This document shows, piece after piece, positions 36,561-49,600 of a DNA stretch of 64,000 nucleotides. The stretch is from Rhynochetos jubatus (taxonomy: Eukaryota > Chordata > Aves > Eurypygiformes > Rhynochetidae). The translations under genes and the position numbers were made by a program. A model generated the notes under the pieces. That model made no database searches. It saw nothing but the letters and a program-made list of their open reading frames with translations, and was not told the DNA's origin. The stretch is taken from positions 20,437,001 through 20,501,000 of the forward strand of contig CM050659.1 of NCBI GenBank assembly GCA_027574665.1, in the 5' to 3' direction. The number at the start of each line of letters is the position of its first letter. The stretch's first letter is position 1.

Positions 36561-38163
36561 ATTCTATATCATTTGGTGGGTTAAGAATTTTTTCTTCAAA
36601 CTGCTCGCTGCTACAAGGAGAGATACTGTTCTTCCTGGACTGATGATGGGATAAGAAGCTATTTACCTAGAGCTCCTGCATTTTAACTCAAAACCATGAG
36701 ATCCATTATCCTTAGAAACAAGCAAGAATGGTGTAGTAAAAAATCCTCTTGCCACATTTGTAATAAGACACTTTATAGACAAATTACACATAAGGTATTG
36801 GTAGTTCCCCTTGCCTTTTCGGCAGAGGGCTAAGAGCTGACTGTAACAGTGTTAACACCCTAACCCTTAAAAAGTACCTTATCAACCCCAAATGTTGTTG
36901 TTACCTGAAAGTCCTTCACGTACACATTCATAACTCAGTTCCATTCACCAGGCCTGCAGCCTGCAACTAAAATCCTTTGATATGTGTTTCATCTCTCAGC
37001 TCCTAGGAGGAGCGTGATCTCATTGGAAAGGCCCTGGAATGGGAAGCAAGAAACACTGTTTCTCTGCTTTAGCCTAAAAGATGTAATTGGTGTTTTATAG
37101 CAGCATCGAGCCAACAAAAATTCCCCGGTCACATGTGGCAACACTGGACAAAGTGAATGGGAGACATCAGCACCTTCAAAAACTTGCAAGGCTGTACTCC
37201 ACTGTTAGCTTCTGGCCTTCATTATGACTTCTCCAGCCCTAAATCACTGTCCCAAGGTGTTCTTTAAGTGTAAGAGCAAAGTCTGGCCTGCATCAAGGCC
37301 AAGATTGCTGGGGGACACTGTGGGGAGAATCACAGGGGTCAGAAGTTAATCAACAACTTTGCAAAGGTTAGTGCTGTTGTGAGAACAGGGCGAAAGAAGG
37401 CGACTGATGTTGCAGAAAAATGTGGATTTGATTAATTTTGATTTTACAAATTCCAAAAGACTTGGTTTTGGTTTAAGTGAGGGTTTAGGGGAAGACAGGG
37501 AAGAACTGGAAAGTAATCAACTTTTCATTCAATCTTCTGATTCTTTATGAATTATGTTCCTACCCCATATAATAAAAAACAACAAAAAAAGAAGAATCTG
37601 TTCAACACTACACATTATCTCCATTTATTACTAAAGCAGCAAGCCAAATATCCCAGCCACAGTAGACAACGAAGCAGTTCTGGCAGGGAAGCAGTGAAAT
37701 ACCTGTGAGAGCCTCAGCAGGCCTGGGAACAGGTAGCAATAAGGAGATGACTCAAAGCTCTAAGGCATATATTAGGGTCTTGGGCTGTCTCCTTTAGGGT
37801 CTCGAGCAGTCTCTTGGGCTGTACATTTTTAGCTGTACCTCTGAAGGACAAAGCCAAAAATATGCTTGGGGATAGATATACGTGTACCAACGTGTGTGCA
37901 CATGCCCACCCACAGACACAGAGCATCTTTCTTTTAGTAAATATAGCACTGTTAGTAGCTGTTTCCTGTGGATGTATAGTGCAAGGCAAACTGTGTGCTT
38001 AAGTAATAGTAAATAATAATTAATAAAATCCTTTCTAGGCAGAAAAGTAAGGACAATGGTATGCATACACTACCATACAGTCATTCAAAAATAAAACTAC
38101 CAAACAAAATGAGTTCTTGAATTTACTTCTTTCCATTCAAGTACATATTTTATCTCCATTTCT

Positions 38164-38179
38164 CCCCCCCCCCCCCCCC
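38164..38179. repeat. Poly-C run (16)
   Basis: A C16 homopolymer between TTTCT and TTTAAAA. It could form G-quadruplex or i-motif structures, and its length is likely variable or uncertain. Confidence 0.8.
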
Positions 38180-40916
38180 TTTAAAATTGTAAGAATCCGC
38201 TTTTTGAATGAGCTTAGTGGCTGTGAGAAAGTCTTAGGAAGAGATACAAAGAAAAAGTTTCATCAAACAGCAGGAGAGTAAATAATGTATTAGTATTCAA
38301 GTTTCATTTCCAATCCCACAGTTGCATTACTTTTGCAAATTTACAACAAAGAAAGCCAAAAGGTCTTTTTAAATTCTCTGGTACCGCTTAATTTCTTTTG
38401 AATAATTTACCTGCCACTAGCTGTTTGTTCTATAATAATTCAAAGAAAACGGGTTATGCCGAAAGTCTAAAAAAAAAAAGTGCTACTAGAATGTATTAAA
38501 AAGTTAAAATAAATTGAAAGCCTTCAGGGTATTGTAACTCATACACAGCTGGTATGAACAGCATTGCCGATTACTGGCACTTAGAAGACCAAAACTAGGC
38601 TAGGCATGATGCTTCTGGTACATCTTAACAGATCAAAACTGGAGGACAAACTATGAACTTCCATTACCTTTATAAACATTATTCTTTGGAGAAACTGCTT
38701 GACGCAAACACAAGTAATTCAGGTATTTGAGGGCTCATCCTTTTCTATCCAACAACTTTCTTAAAATACCTAGTTTTCTAATGCTCTATGATTAAAAAAG
38801 AGACACATATCTCAGTTTTTAAAGTCTGGTCTTTCCAGAACACAGCCTATTTTGCTGGTTATGTTATCAAATCCAATTTGAAGTACACGAGTATTTAACC
38901 CTTGACTTTGCAGATGAATTAGCATGCCAATATTGAGTGACCTATTGGAGAAACACCCTGCAAGCTGACAAGTAATTGATGTTAGAAACCATAATAAAGT
39001 ATATTATCCCACAGTTTAGTTCCTTAAGAATATTAGCAACAGAGAATAATATTGGGAGAATAATGACTGGACAACAGTTCAACTCATTTCTGTCACTCAA
39101 CACTCAAGTTCAGTTCTACATCCATGGCTTTTTACAAAATAGAACTTAATCACTTTTGCTTCAAACCACTTCTTAAGAATAAAAAGGGATGCCTACTATA
39201 AGAATTAGCTTTTAATGGAACTGAATTTAGGTCAGGTATATGCCTTTTAAGAAAAGAAGAATGGGATAATAGCAACCGACAATATTAAATTGAATTTGAC
39301 AATCTATCAGGAATAAGTGGATTGGCAAATGGTACCAACCCCATTTTTCTTTTGACATAATTAAGGAGTCTGTACTATCTCTAACAGAAAGACAAAAAAA
39401 AAAAAATAAAGGTCTTATTCTATAATTTACATAGATTTTTGTATATTTAGAGTTCTCAGAGGTAAAAATAAACACAGTTCCTAGACATGAGACTTTAATT
39501 TTCTTAGGCCATAAAGTTTCATGGCCTTAGTACACTTGGAAACTAAAAGCTCTAGCACCTTTGTGAAGAATTAAATGGTATAAAAGGCTTTAGTATAAAC
39601 ATTATATCTTTGCTTTAAAAGATAAGTGCAGGCAATTAACCCATTCAATGACCTCTGACTGCACATCCAGCTAAGGAGCTCCCTCATGTCCCTACACCAC
39701 TATATCACATTTTTAAAAGATGAACAAAACAACTTGGACCCAGGGTTCATGCAAGGTTTATGCAATCTGGAGATTAACAATGTTTGTTACTGTAAGAAAT
39801 GAAAGTAATTTGCCTGGAAAAGTGAGATTACATACAAAACTTCTGTACACCCTGTTAGGAGTCATCAGCTTTCTGCAAAACCATGCTGGAAGAGGCTCTT
39901 TAGCTTATCCCAGCCATGGTGAAAGGAGATGAGCTGTGGCCCATTGTCTGCCCCACATCCCTCCCCTCGCACAGGCACAGTTGAGGGGGGGCTAGATTAT
40001 GAATTCACAGCCCCATGCTCCTGAAAGGCTTTTTGTTGCACGACAAGGATGTCATCAGCCCTAAAAACATTTGGGTTCTTTTTGTTTGTTTCTTTCCTTG
40101 TACAGGGGAAAAATATTCTGATGGCTGAAAACGTTTATAGACATTTACCTTCTAAGGATAAGATGGAGAAAATGAAGATGCCCGCATCGGTGATAATTCA
40201 GAATGGGACAAACAACTTTGTGAACTGTCTCTGGTATTGCATATCAAGCTTTCTGTGTACATGAGCTCACTAACAAGTGAGTTCATAGAGATTTAGAGAG
40301 TTTATGATCCGTTACAAGGAAGCATCTGTGCAAAATGAATCCTGACTGTGGGAACTTGCACAGGGAACTTGAAGAGTTATACCCCTCTGTTGGGAGAAAG
40401 TATTAGATCACCAAGTAACTACTCAACCAAGACCAGGAAGAACTACTGTAATTTCTGCTGATCCCACCCAATCTACAGACCACTGAGTATTATCAGTAAG
40501 CAGTGCTAACGAGTTAAAACGACATGGTAACCAAGCCACAGAGATAGATGTGTGCAGGAGAGAACAGAGAAGCTGAAGTGAGAATGAAAAATTACTTCTG
40601 GCATAGCATTATACTGAGAACTAAACCATTCACAAACCACTAAAGCCCAGTCAGGCTTGTAAGCTTGTACACGTATATCTTACTATGCCTCAATTTTCAT
40701 AGCTAGAGGAGATGATTTTTACAGCACCTGCAACTGTTTGTCTCATCTGAACTTCTAGTGAGCACAAAGATAGACATAACTGAAAATAATAAAGTTCTGC
40801 TATCAAGCAACTAGCAATCACGCAACAAGCTATTCTTCTTCAACTTAGAAAATTCAGGAATCAATTTCCCAACACCACGCCAACATCACTGGAGGTTGTG
40901 TTGTTTAAAATAACAC

Positions 40917-40935
40917 GGGGGGGTGGGGGGATGGG
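40917..40935 (+). other. G-rich run, quadruplex-capable
   Basis: G7, T, G6, AT, G3 in 19 bases. The runs can supply four G3 tracts with one- or two-base loops, so a G-quadruplex on the plus strand is possible. It stands alone in AT-rich DNA. Confidence 0.6.
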
Positions 40936-43900
40936 TTGCAGTAGCTTTGTGGTACCTCTGATCTCGTTTCTGACCTTACCTGGAGGCATTCTGTGGCAAA
41001 AATACCACGAGTACAGGTGCTATGGGCCACCCTGGGGTTTCTCCTCACAAAACGCTGTGGGTACTGAGAGAATGTGGTGAAGGTACAATGTGCATGGATT
41101 CAATACACAAATGAAATTACTTCAAAGGGATAGAGAAACTAGGAGGTTGTTTTTCCATCTCAGGAATACAATTAACAATACAAGAAATATAGTAAGATAA
41201 ATAAGTCTACTGATATCCCTACATCACCTACAGATAGGGAGAGAGTCACGTTTCCTGCAGATTAGATAAGCAACAGAGAAAAGCAGATAGTACGTTTTTA
41301 GGTCTTCAAAGAGTCTGTGGCCCTTCTATGAAAAACAACTGATTTCTGTCTTCTGAAATGACACAGCGGATACAGTCTGCTCTGCCAGACTAAGAATCAC
41401 AGGGTGTCAGATCATTGGACTACTGAAGAAACTAAAGTAACAGGTAGCGAAGAAAATCAACTCTCTGGTAATATCACAGCAAAAGCGTAATGTTACTTTT
41501 TGCAGAATGTCTCAGTTTAAAGAATAACTGAACAAATCCAAAAACATGAACTATGAAAAATATTCAACAAGCAGATGGCGTGAGAATAATTTGGGAAGCT
41601 GATATCCAGTTACAAACACTGCCTAATGACTGACAACGCAAGGGATTGGTGGCATTTATGTAAGTGGATGCACTGTGTTATGCTAGCTGAAGACCAGCTG
41701 CAATGTAAAATTACAAAAAGGAAGCTAAAGGAAAGAAGCAGAAGCAATTACTGCAAAGATGAAATAGAGCAGAAAAGTGGAAACATGGAATTGAAATGAA
41801 AGCGTGGCAATCAAGCAAAAGTAGTAGGAAAGTAGAATGAAAATATTTTGTTTCCAAACAATTAATTAGAAAACTAATTTAGGATCTTTATCAACCGTAT
41901 CTGAAGTCTACTGGATATGGATCACAAACCCATATTGCTATTATTATTGTGTTAAGTCATCATCCTTTTATTAACTCTATTACTTTATATTACACTTCAT
42001 TCGTGCCCTTACCTGTAATTAAGCACCTATCATAGTGCATCTTTTTAACAGTCCAAATCACCTTGAAAATGATGCAGGGTGAAATACTGACATGCCTCTC
42101 AGCACAGATATCAGAAAGTAGTTTAAGAACATCAAATTAACTGTGACTGATTTTAAGAAAGATCCTTCAAGAGCACATCTGTACTTGACATCATTCCGAG
42201 CCTGGTTAAGTTCTGACAACGTATTTTTATCTTGCAGCATATCTGGCAAACCTTGTTAATCTTTCTAGGGGCACGTATGTCACTAGATTGGTGATAACAT
42301 GAACTGCATTTTAAGAAGCCAAATGTCATCTCTCTAGAGGCCTCTTAGCACTTTGGAAAATGCTGATGGACAATCTATTCCTTTCACTATGCCCTGTCTT
42401 GCCCTCTCAAAGCGATCAGCTCCTAGAAAGCTCAGAGAACTGCAACACACAAGATACCTATTCAGAAACTCTCCCAATTCCAAATATTCATGGATCCTTT
42501 GTCAGAATATTCAACAGGGCTTCTGCAGAAAACTGAGCTTCCAAAATTGTTTCCATCCCATTTTCTCTAAGGAAATTCACTATAAAATACCTGCCATGCT
42601 AATGACCAGTAATTACTTGTATAAGACACCAGCTTTCACTAGAGCTACCCTCCACTTTTTTTGGGTTTACTTCCACCGTTATTTAGTACACATTAACATA
42701 GTAAACATCCCTCATGGACATTCAGATTTTTTATTGTTATATCATTTTGTCTTGCAACTATAATGAAGATTGATTTAATCTCAACAGCATTAGCCCCTTG
42801 CCAACTGAATACTGTGTTGTTCGCACAAGTCACTAACAAAATTCTTTGATATGGTGCTGTTTACCATTCCACTTTCTAAAATCTTGACTTTCATAAAACA
42901 CAGTTTAATCATTTTTAGTAAAAAGGTCTCTTACACTGAAGAATCAAAGATGATGGGGAAAAAAAAACCCCAAATATTTTTGCCAGTTCTTTGAAAGATC
43001 ATTTAGCAAGTTATGAGCATCTCTCTGCAAAGAAGTCTAAGGGGTTAAATAATTTATCTTTGCAAGTGCACCTGAATTAAATGTCACTTTTCTCATTCAG
43101 GTCATGCAGTATCAATTTCATCAAAACTAGAGCATGCACTCAACAGTGTGTTGCTAACGACTGCAATCATTGCGATCTTCTCAAAGCACTGCATATGGGA
43201 GAAGTGGCTATACACCACAGCTTTCAGAACGAGGAGGAGGTCTCTTTTCTGTCTTTCCCTTTTAAATATCTGTCCATCTAAGAGGCACATATCCATCTGC
43301 TGAAGTATTTAAGGAGAGTTGATTTTTTTGTTTCAAACACGTTTCTCCCTGCAGGGATCACTAAATTCTTGGATTCACTGCTAAAATGGAAGGGTTTATC
43401 AAGTTTCCCTCCTGGATTTAGATCATCATTAAAACTCTTTTCAACTGTTTTAATTGCACTTTCCCTGCTAACCTTAACCACATGACCAAAGCACCACCTA
43501 TGTCAGACTATTCTGCTCTCTCGGGGCTTGGAGAGCAATGGCTAAACTGTGTATGCATATTTGACAGAACAGAGTGAACACAACCACATCCTATGGTAAA
43601 ATATTTAAACACAATAGTGCAGATGTTTGGCTTGCCTCATACAAGTGTTCCCAAACTACCTTTAAAATTTCACCTAAATTCACTAATAACAAGAATTTAA
43701 TAATTCTGACAAAGCTGGCATATGATTTATGGCATATACAAAATAGTATCATATGCAGAATCTGCATTGGCAGTATTTCAAGATCACTAACTGAAAAAAG
43801 ATTGGACAAGAACAGTGAAAGAACAAGAAAGCAAGCACTGTGCTTGACATTACTGTAGCATATTAATTAGACTATGATGTCTTTTCAAACGATTAAATGT

Positions 43901-45304
43901 AGCTCTGATTATGTTGTCATACTGTGTCTTTAATGAAAGACCTAATTGTAAAATTACCCAGTATTTTTATTTATATAATTGATATTTTTAAAACATAATG
44001 TATAATTATGTGTTGGGCAGAGGTTTATATCTTAGTGAAGATAACAACTGTGTGTCCTTGTCCTGCTGTCAGGTGATTCGTGGCAGATATATTCAGTTCC
44101 TCGAACGACTATTGAACAGTTGTATGGAGAAATGCATCTGTCAAGCAATATGACTAAAAGGCTTTATTCCAGTCTGGAATTCTCGGTAGGGAACCCTGCT
44201 TAGCTCAGCTGCCTTCCACTGCACAAGTTGTTTGTTTCTATGCTGTTCTTCAAAATACAACAAACAATATATTGCATTACATACTGTCAGGAAGTACATT
44301 GGAATCTATTAATACAACTGTCCTGATGGGACAGAAAGTATTCCTTTTTCTCAATGAGCAGAGAGGACAAATCACTCATAGGAAATAGTTTCTGTATCTT
44401 CTAGAAATGAATGAGCCTAAAATTAGACAGAGAAAGCCTTTAAATAATTGAATGAATATAAGAAGTGATCTGGGTCCAGGTTTGAATTTGTGGGTGTTCC
44501 TGATATCCTCATTATCAAGTTAAAAGACCTTTTTGTATCCCCATATAATTTTGAAAGGTAGAAATGAAATATTTCTCAGCTTGATTCCCTGTATTTTTTT
44601 AAGCATTTCTAAATCTATCCTTTCACAGGTCAACAAAATATCTGTCAAAATATTTCAGCTTCAAATATACCTTGCCTGTGACATATGGTGTCTACCTGCA
44701 GAAGATCAAAAGCTACACAGTGAAAGTGAATTATGAAAGCTTAACTTTAAAGAATAATTTTTCATTTCCTAGCTTGAGATTATTTTAAATTCTTGGTACG
44801 ATTCCAACACTTTCAGGAGACTTGTCAACAGCATGGGTAGACATATGCAACTTTGATTAGATAACAAGAGCTGTGAAGATGTAGCAAGAGCAACCTTGAA
44901 CTTACCAAGAACCTAAAGTACTTACTGAAACGGTTAGTCCGGGCTGATGTTCCTGCTGACATGTCTTCGCTATTACCAAAATAAACTAGGTTACGGCTTG
45001 GTTATGTAAACTTACTCATGCAGCAAGCAGAACTTGGGATAGGGGTGGGAGTTTAACAAAACACAGTGAGTTTATTAGGATTTTTAGAGCATTTTTTATA
45101 TTTGATATATTTGATTAATTCACTATCAATTCATAACTGTTTCGGTTGTCTAAATCTGATTCATGAGTGTGGAGAGATTTTCACATGATATTGCAGTTTT
45201 CCAGCTTTTCCTGCAACATAAGAGTAGTCTTTGTACGGGGTGAGGTGAGGTACAAAATACAGTTGGATTCAGCAGCTGGGCTAAGAGGACCCCATGCATT
45301 AGCT

Positions 45305-45338
45305 CTGTGGGGTGCAAAGTGTGCTCTTTGCCCCACGG
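45305..45338 (+). other. GC-rich imperfect hairpin
   Basis: The left arm CTGTGGGG-TG-CAAAG (TG bulged) pairs with the right arm CTTTGCCCCACGG across a six-base loop TGTGCT. This gives about 13 pairs, one of them G-U. No known RNA family is recognised, and the surrounding 45230-45400 is GC-richer than the flanks. Confidence 0.4.
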
Positions 45339-45888
45339 CAAGGCAGTGGCTGCCCTGGTGCACACACCTGGCACTCGCTGCACTGGTTACACGCACCTGT
45401 AGTATAACCCACACCAGAGGAAGCAGTATTTTGCAATTACAATCACTGTATTTAGTAGGATGGTTGAAAGTGCTTACACTGCTAGACATACTACAAATAT
45501 CAGTACACACAAAATGCTGGGCACAAGAAATATACCTATAAAGTTCCTGTTGCAACTGTGACCTAACATATTAATGCCAACCTAGCTTTAAGCAGCTGGG
45601 TACAAAACAGTGCTGTTGGGATGCCAACATACATACTGACTTCTGTGCATTTTGCTGCCAAATGACTTAATTGCAAGGGTAACCAATACCTGTCATTATT
45701 AACATTGCATGCGTATACAAACTCGTACTCAGATGAAGACTTAGCTTCTATTTACTGCACTCAGTGTACATTATCTGAGTATAGTTTCTCATATTTATGA
45801 TGAAATGCATACTGAGTTATGCATTTGTTTACAATCCTAAACTCTGGAACAAAACACTCAGATGTTTATCATCTCTTATTAAAACTAT

Positions 45889-45893
45889 GCCAG
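45889..45893. repeat. Target-site duplication, left copy (GCCAG)
   Basis: GCCAG immediately precedes the TG end of the LTR and matches the five bases directly after its CA end. Five-base duplications are made by several retroviral integrases. Confidence 0.85.
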
Positions 45894-46629
45894 TGTGGTG
45901 GGTTGAACTCAGCTGGATAGCAGGTGCCCACAAAAGCTGCTCTATTGCTCCCCTCCTCAGCTGGGCAAGGGAGAGAAAAATATAACAGAAGTCTTGTGAG
46001 TCACGATAAGGACAAGGAGGGATCACTCAGCAATTAACATCACAGGTAAGACAGTCATCCACAGTTTTTTCTAACATGAGTCAGGCCTTCAGGAGCAGCC
46101 TGCTCCACTGTGGCCCCTCCACAGGGCTCCTGCCAGGAGCCTGTTCCAGTGCAGGCTGCTCAAGGGGTCACAGCCTCCTTTGGGCATCCCCCTGCTCCGA
46201 TGGGGGGTTCTCCCTGGGCTGCAGGTGGGCCTCTGCTCCCCTGTGACCCTCCATGGCTGCAGGGCACAGCCAGCCTCACCACGGTCTGTGACACAGGCTG
46301 CCAGGCAATCTCTGCTCCAGCACCTTGAGCACCTCCTGCCCTCCTTTCTCCACTGACCTTGCTGTTTGCAGAGCTGTTCCTTTCACATATTCTCAATTCC
46401 TCTCTGCTGGCTGCAGTGGCACAGCAGTTTTTTCCCCACTTCTTAAATATGTTATCATGGAGGGGCTACCATTGTTGCCGATAGGCTCAGCCTTGGCCAG
46501 GGGCAGGTCCATCCTGGAGCCAGCTGCATGGGCTCTGTTGGACATGGGGGAAGCTTCTGGCAGCTTCTCACAGAAGCCACCCCTGTAGCCCATCCCGCTA
46601 CCAAAACCTTGCCACGCAAACCCAAGACA
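45894..46629. mobile_element. Solo LTR of an avian endogenous retrovirus
   Basis: The 736-bp element starts TGTGGTGGGTTGA and ends AACCCAAGACA. The ends form an imperfect inverted repeat (TGTGGTGGGTT against TGTCTTGGGTT, 9 of 11) with canonical TG and CA termini, and GCCAG directly flanks both sides. The body matches a widespread avian LTR as I remember it: GTGCCCACAAAAGC, CTCCCCTCCTCAGCTGG, repeated CTGCTCC blocks, CTTAAATATGTTATCA, and GGGGGAAGCTTCTGGCAGCTTC. No gag, pol or env sequence lies on either side, so it is a solo LTR left by recombination between the two LTRs of a provirus. The minus strand is the more likely sense strand: it has a TATTTAAG box about 180 bp from its start, and longer family members carry an AATAAA on that strand. 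This copy seems to lack that middle part. I think it is ERVL-like, but the class is not certain. Open frames inside it on both strands are not genes. Confidence 0.9.
46098..46324. repeat. Degenerate internal repeats of the LTR
   Basis: CTGCTCC or CTGTTCC recurs five times (about 46100, 46141, 46191, 46231 and 46310), most copies followed by a G-rich block and CCTCCA or similar. The spacing of about 40-80 bp and the divergence between copies suggest an old internal tandem array that is part of this LTR family. Confidence 0.5.
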
Positions 46630-46634
46630 GCCAG
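46630..46634. repeat. Target-site duplication, right copy (GCCAG)
   Basis: GCCAG follows the terminal CA of the LTR and is identical to the left copy at 45889-45893. Confidence 0.85.
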
Positions 46635-49600
46635 ATCCTTTGTTTCAGTGGAACATTCATTTAAAGATTTGATAATAATCAGCAAAAATAATGTCTTTAC
46701 TGTCATTTTTGTTGACTGGATAGCTGTCTTTGTCCAATTATTCTTTATTTTAAAATGTTTAGATTTTAAACGTCTCTTTACTTGTCTTCTCAAGGAAATA
46801 TTTCTCTGATCTATGGGATGTTTTTAAAGTACTTCATCTACTTGGAAGTAGGTGGTATTCAGACAGGCTATCTCCAACTTAATATGGATGATAATTTTCT
46901 TTCAAATCTCTTAGTAGTATAAAGAACAACATTACTAATTAGTCAAAACTTTGGAAATAGAATAGTTTCAAAAATACCTAATGTTAGTACCAGCTGTTAC
47001 CTCGTCTTGAAGACCAACTGGCTCCACACTGAAGTCAATGACATGGAAAGAAGTATTTGCAAGAAGGGTGAAGGCATACCCCTGGAAATACTGTGTTAAT
47101 GCTATTAAAATTCTACCAGTCAGCCATTTTCATTGCTCTTCAGTTAATCACTGATTTTCACTCATTCAAACTACAATAAATGTTTAATTGTAATGTCCCT
47201 TTGTCTGCAATTTTTTAACCTGGTAATATTTTATACATATGTTTTCCAAATTCATGTATTTTTTTTAATCATAGTGTACTTATGCCTCTATTAAATCCAT
47301 GAGAATATACAATGCCTGATATGAAAAGTGATAGTTGAGCACAATAGCTTGCAGTGTTCCAGCCAATAAACAGAATACAAAGAGAGAAAATACAAGATTA
47401 CTATCTATCTAATCACACTCAGAAATCCACAGATTTAAAACAACAGTCCATTGATTTTCTCCTGTTTCTTTGTCCTTTAAAAGCTAAGGGTTGAATTCAT
47501 GCAGTGCAAACAAATACACAATAAATAAATTTCAATATACTGACCTACTTACACATGTTTAAGATACATAATTTCACAAATACATAAGAAAAGGATGGAA
47601 TATATTATGATATTTTTCTCGATGCAGCTAGCAGCTTGAGTGGCCATATTATTTCCTGGACCTGACTCTTGCTGTGCCTATGACCGTGCTCAAGTTATTC
47701 GCACTTATTACTGACCTAATGCTATTGAAGTATCTACTACTATTGATGTTCTTACTAGAAGAACGTTGTGAGCATAGCCTGCTGCTATATAGGCTGTTAA
47801 CAAATGCCTGTCTGAAGGAAATAGTTTCAGGTATAAAAAAAAACGGCTTATGCTTCCCTCATCAGCTCTATCAAGGGAAGCAAACTAAAAGTTAGGCCAG
47901 CATTCAGTAGGCCAGCTTGGGAGTGACCTTCTACTATCTTGTGTTGCTATTTCCTGCATGGCTTAGAAATCCAAAAGAACATGAAAATTATCAAACACAC
48001 AGTTTGAGAGGCAGAAACAGCAGGAAGAATATAATCTGCACAGCCCTCAGCTTTAGTGAAGGAAGTCACTAATGGATTTCAAATAATCTCCAGATAAAAC
48101 TTAAATAAATTTATAACAAAGTAGAGGAGCAAAAGGCGAATGGTTGTGGAATTAATAAAATTATTTACTGTATTCTATTCTGATAAAAGCTAAGTGCTTT
48201 TCAAGATCTTACAGAAGAGCCTTTGCACAGTAATTTGAACTGACGAGAGACCAGTTTCCAAAAGTGTTGGGTTCTGGTTTTTTTTTTAAACTATATTCCC
48301 TGATACAATGGAACAACCAGCTGTCAATCCATGCTGTAAAATGTTTCTTGGGAAAACAAAACATGATATAATTTTAAATTCCATCTACTGGTATGTGAAA
48401 ATATTTATTAAGAGCAAAATGAAGCATATTTTCATTCCAGGAAGCGTTGGCACCTTCTTGACCATTCTCATGTTAATTGGGTACGTCCAAATTCTGCAAA
48501 GCAGTAACAGGTACGCACCTTGACTTCTGAACAGGCACATTCTGGTTCAAGCTGAATCCATATAATCATCCCTCAAATTAGCCAATCATTTGGCATTCAG
48601 ACAGCCATACTCTATGAAGTCCTAACTATCTAATAAAAAAAAATTGTGCATGTAAATATGAAGTATACTAAAAACCTGTATGTCAAAGTCAATCTGGGAA
48701 GAATAGGTCCAGAAGAACATAAATCATGAAGGCTGATACAAGAGAAAGCAACAGGTAAAATATGCAGCAAATGTCACCTGACTTTATTTGAACCTTCCTT
48801 CATCCTATGGGAGTCTGCTAAACGAGTTGAGGAACAGCTCTTAATTTTGTTAACCAGATAATACACAAAATTCTAATATTTACTATATCTTAATGAAGTA
48901 CTATTAAGCCATAAACTTCACAATAAATACATATTTTATTGATTATTATGAGCTGTTAATGCAACAACTATAGTTTAGATAGAAAGCCAATGTGGAAAGA
49001 AATGTTTTCTAGTAAGAAAAAAAATAAAAGATTCCTACTGACTCATTCATTTACTGGATGGGATGTATGTCATTGAAAAAGGGGGAAAACTTGTATGGGA
49101 GTAAGGAAAATTTAGGACTTCCCCCAGAAAGTGAACAGAAACTGGAATTGGGGGGCAAAGAGAAGGCATCATCTAGATGTAGCGCATGGAGAACAGCATC
49201 TATAAAGAGGTCTAGTAAAGAGTATTTTCACTGTAATTTAGGTCTCCTGTGGCTCTGACTCATGATGTTAGGTTGTGTTTCAATGGATTGTTGATCCTAG
49301 GAATTTAAAGCAATTTCTGGCATCATGTATTTCAGGGATGGCTCTCTTAAGGACACCTACTTGGGTGGATGGGTATTTTCCCCTGCAGTCTTGTTGCCAG
49401 TAACTTCTGAAGTAGAAATAACAGAAAAATAGGACCTGTAGGAAGGCTGTGAAGCAATGAAAGGACTTGTAACAGGTAAAAGAAAAGATGCACATGGAGC
49501 CTTGCCTTATTTATTGCTGAACATGTGCCCACATAATTGTTGCAAGTTAAGTAGCTGTTTTATTGAAATTCTCTCTCAGAATCCCTAATTTCTACTTCTA

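Larger units (their letters stand above)
34685..45888. other. Gene-free unique DNA
   Basis: No exon is supported. It contains a segment at 36300-36560 resembling a conserved non-coding element, C16 at 38164-38179, a G-rich run at 40917-40935, and a GC-richer part near 45230-45400 with a hairpin at 45305-45338. The open frame at 42353-42763 (136 codons) is one of the longest in the window but has no recognisable domain. Confidence 0.55.

Noticed and set aside
37314..37338. Three G runs as a quadruplex
   Set aside because: Only three runs of four or more G with long loops; no fourth run close enough.
40049..40264. Open frame preceded by a good acceptor (TTTCTTTCCTTGTACAG ending near 40106)
   Set aside because: The frame resembles no protein I know and no convincing donor ends it in frame. 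Isolated acceptor-like strings are common.
42353..42763. Plus-strand open frame of 136 codons
   Set aside because: Composition looks random, no motif or family resemblance, and length is within chance expectation.
46110..46793. Overlapping open frames of 70-110 codons on both strands
   Set aside because: They lie within or across the GC-rich LTR, where stop codons are rare. LTRs of this type do not encode these products.
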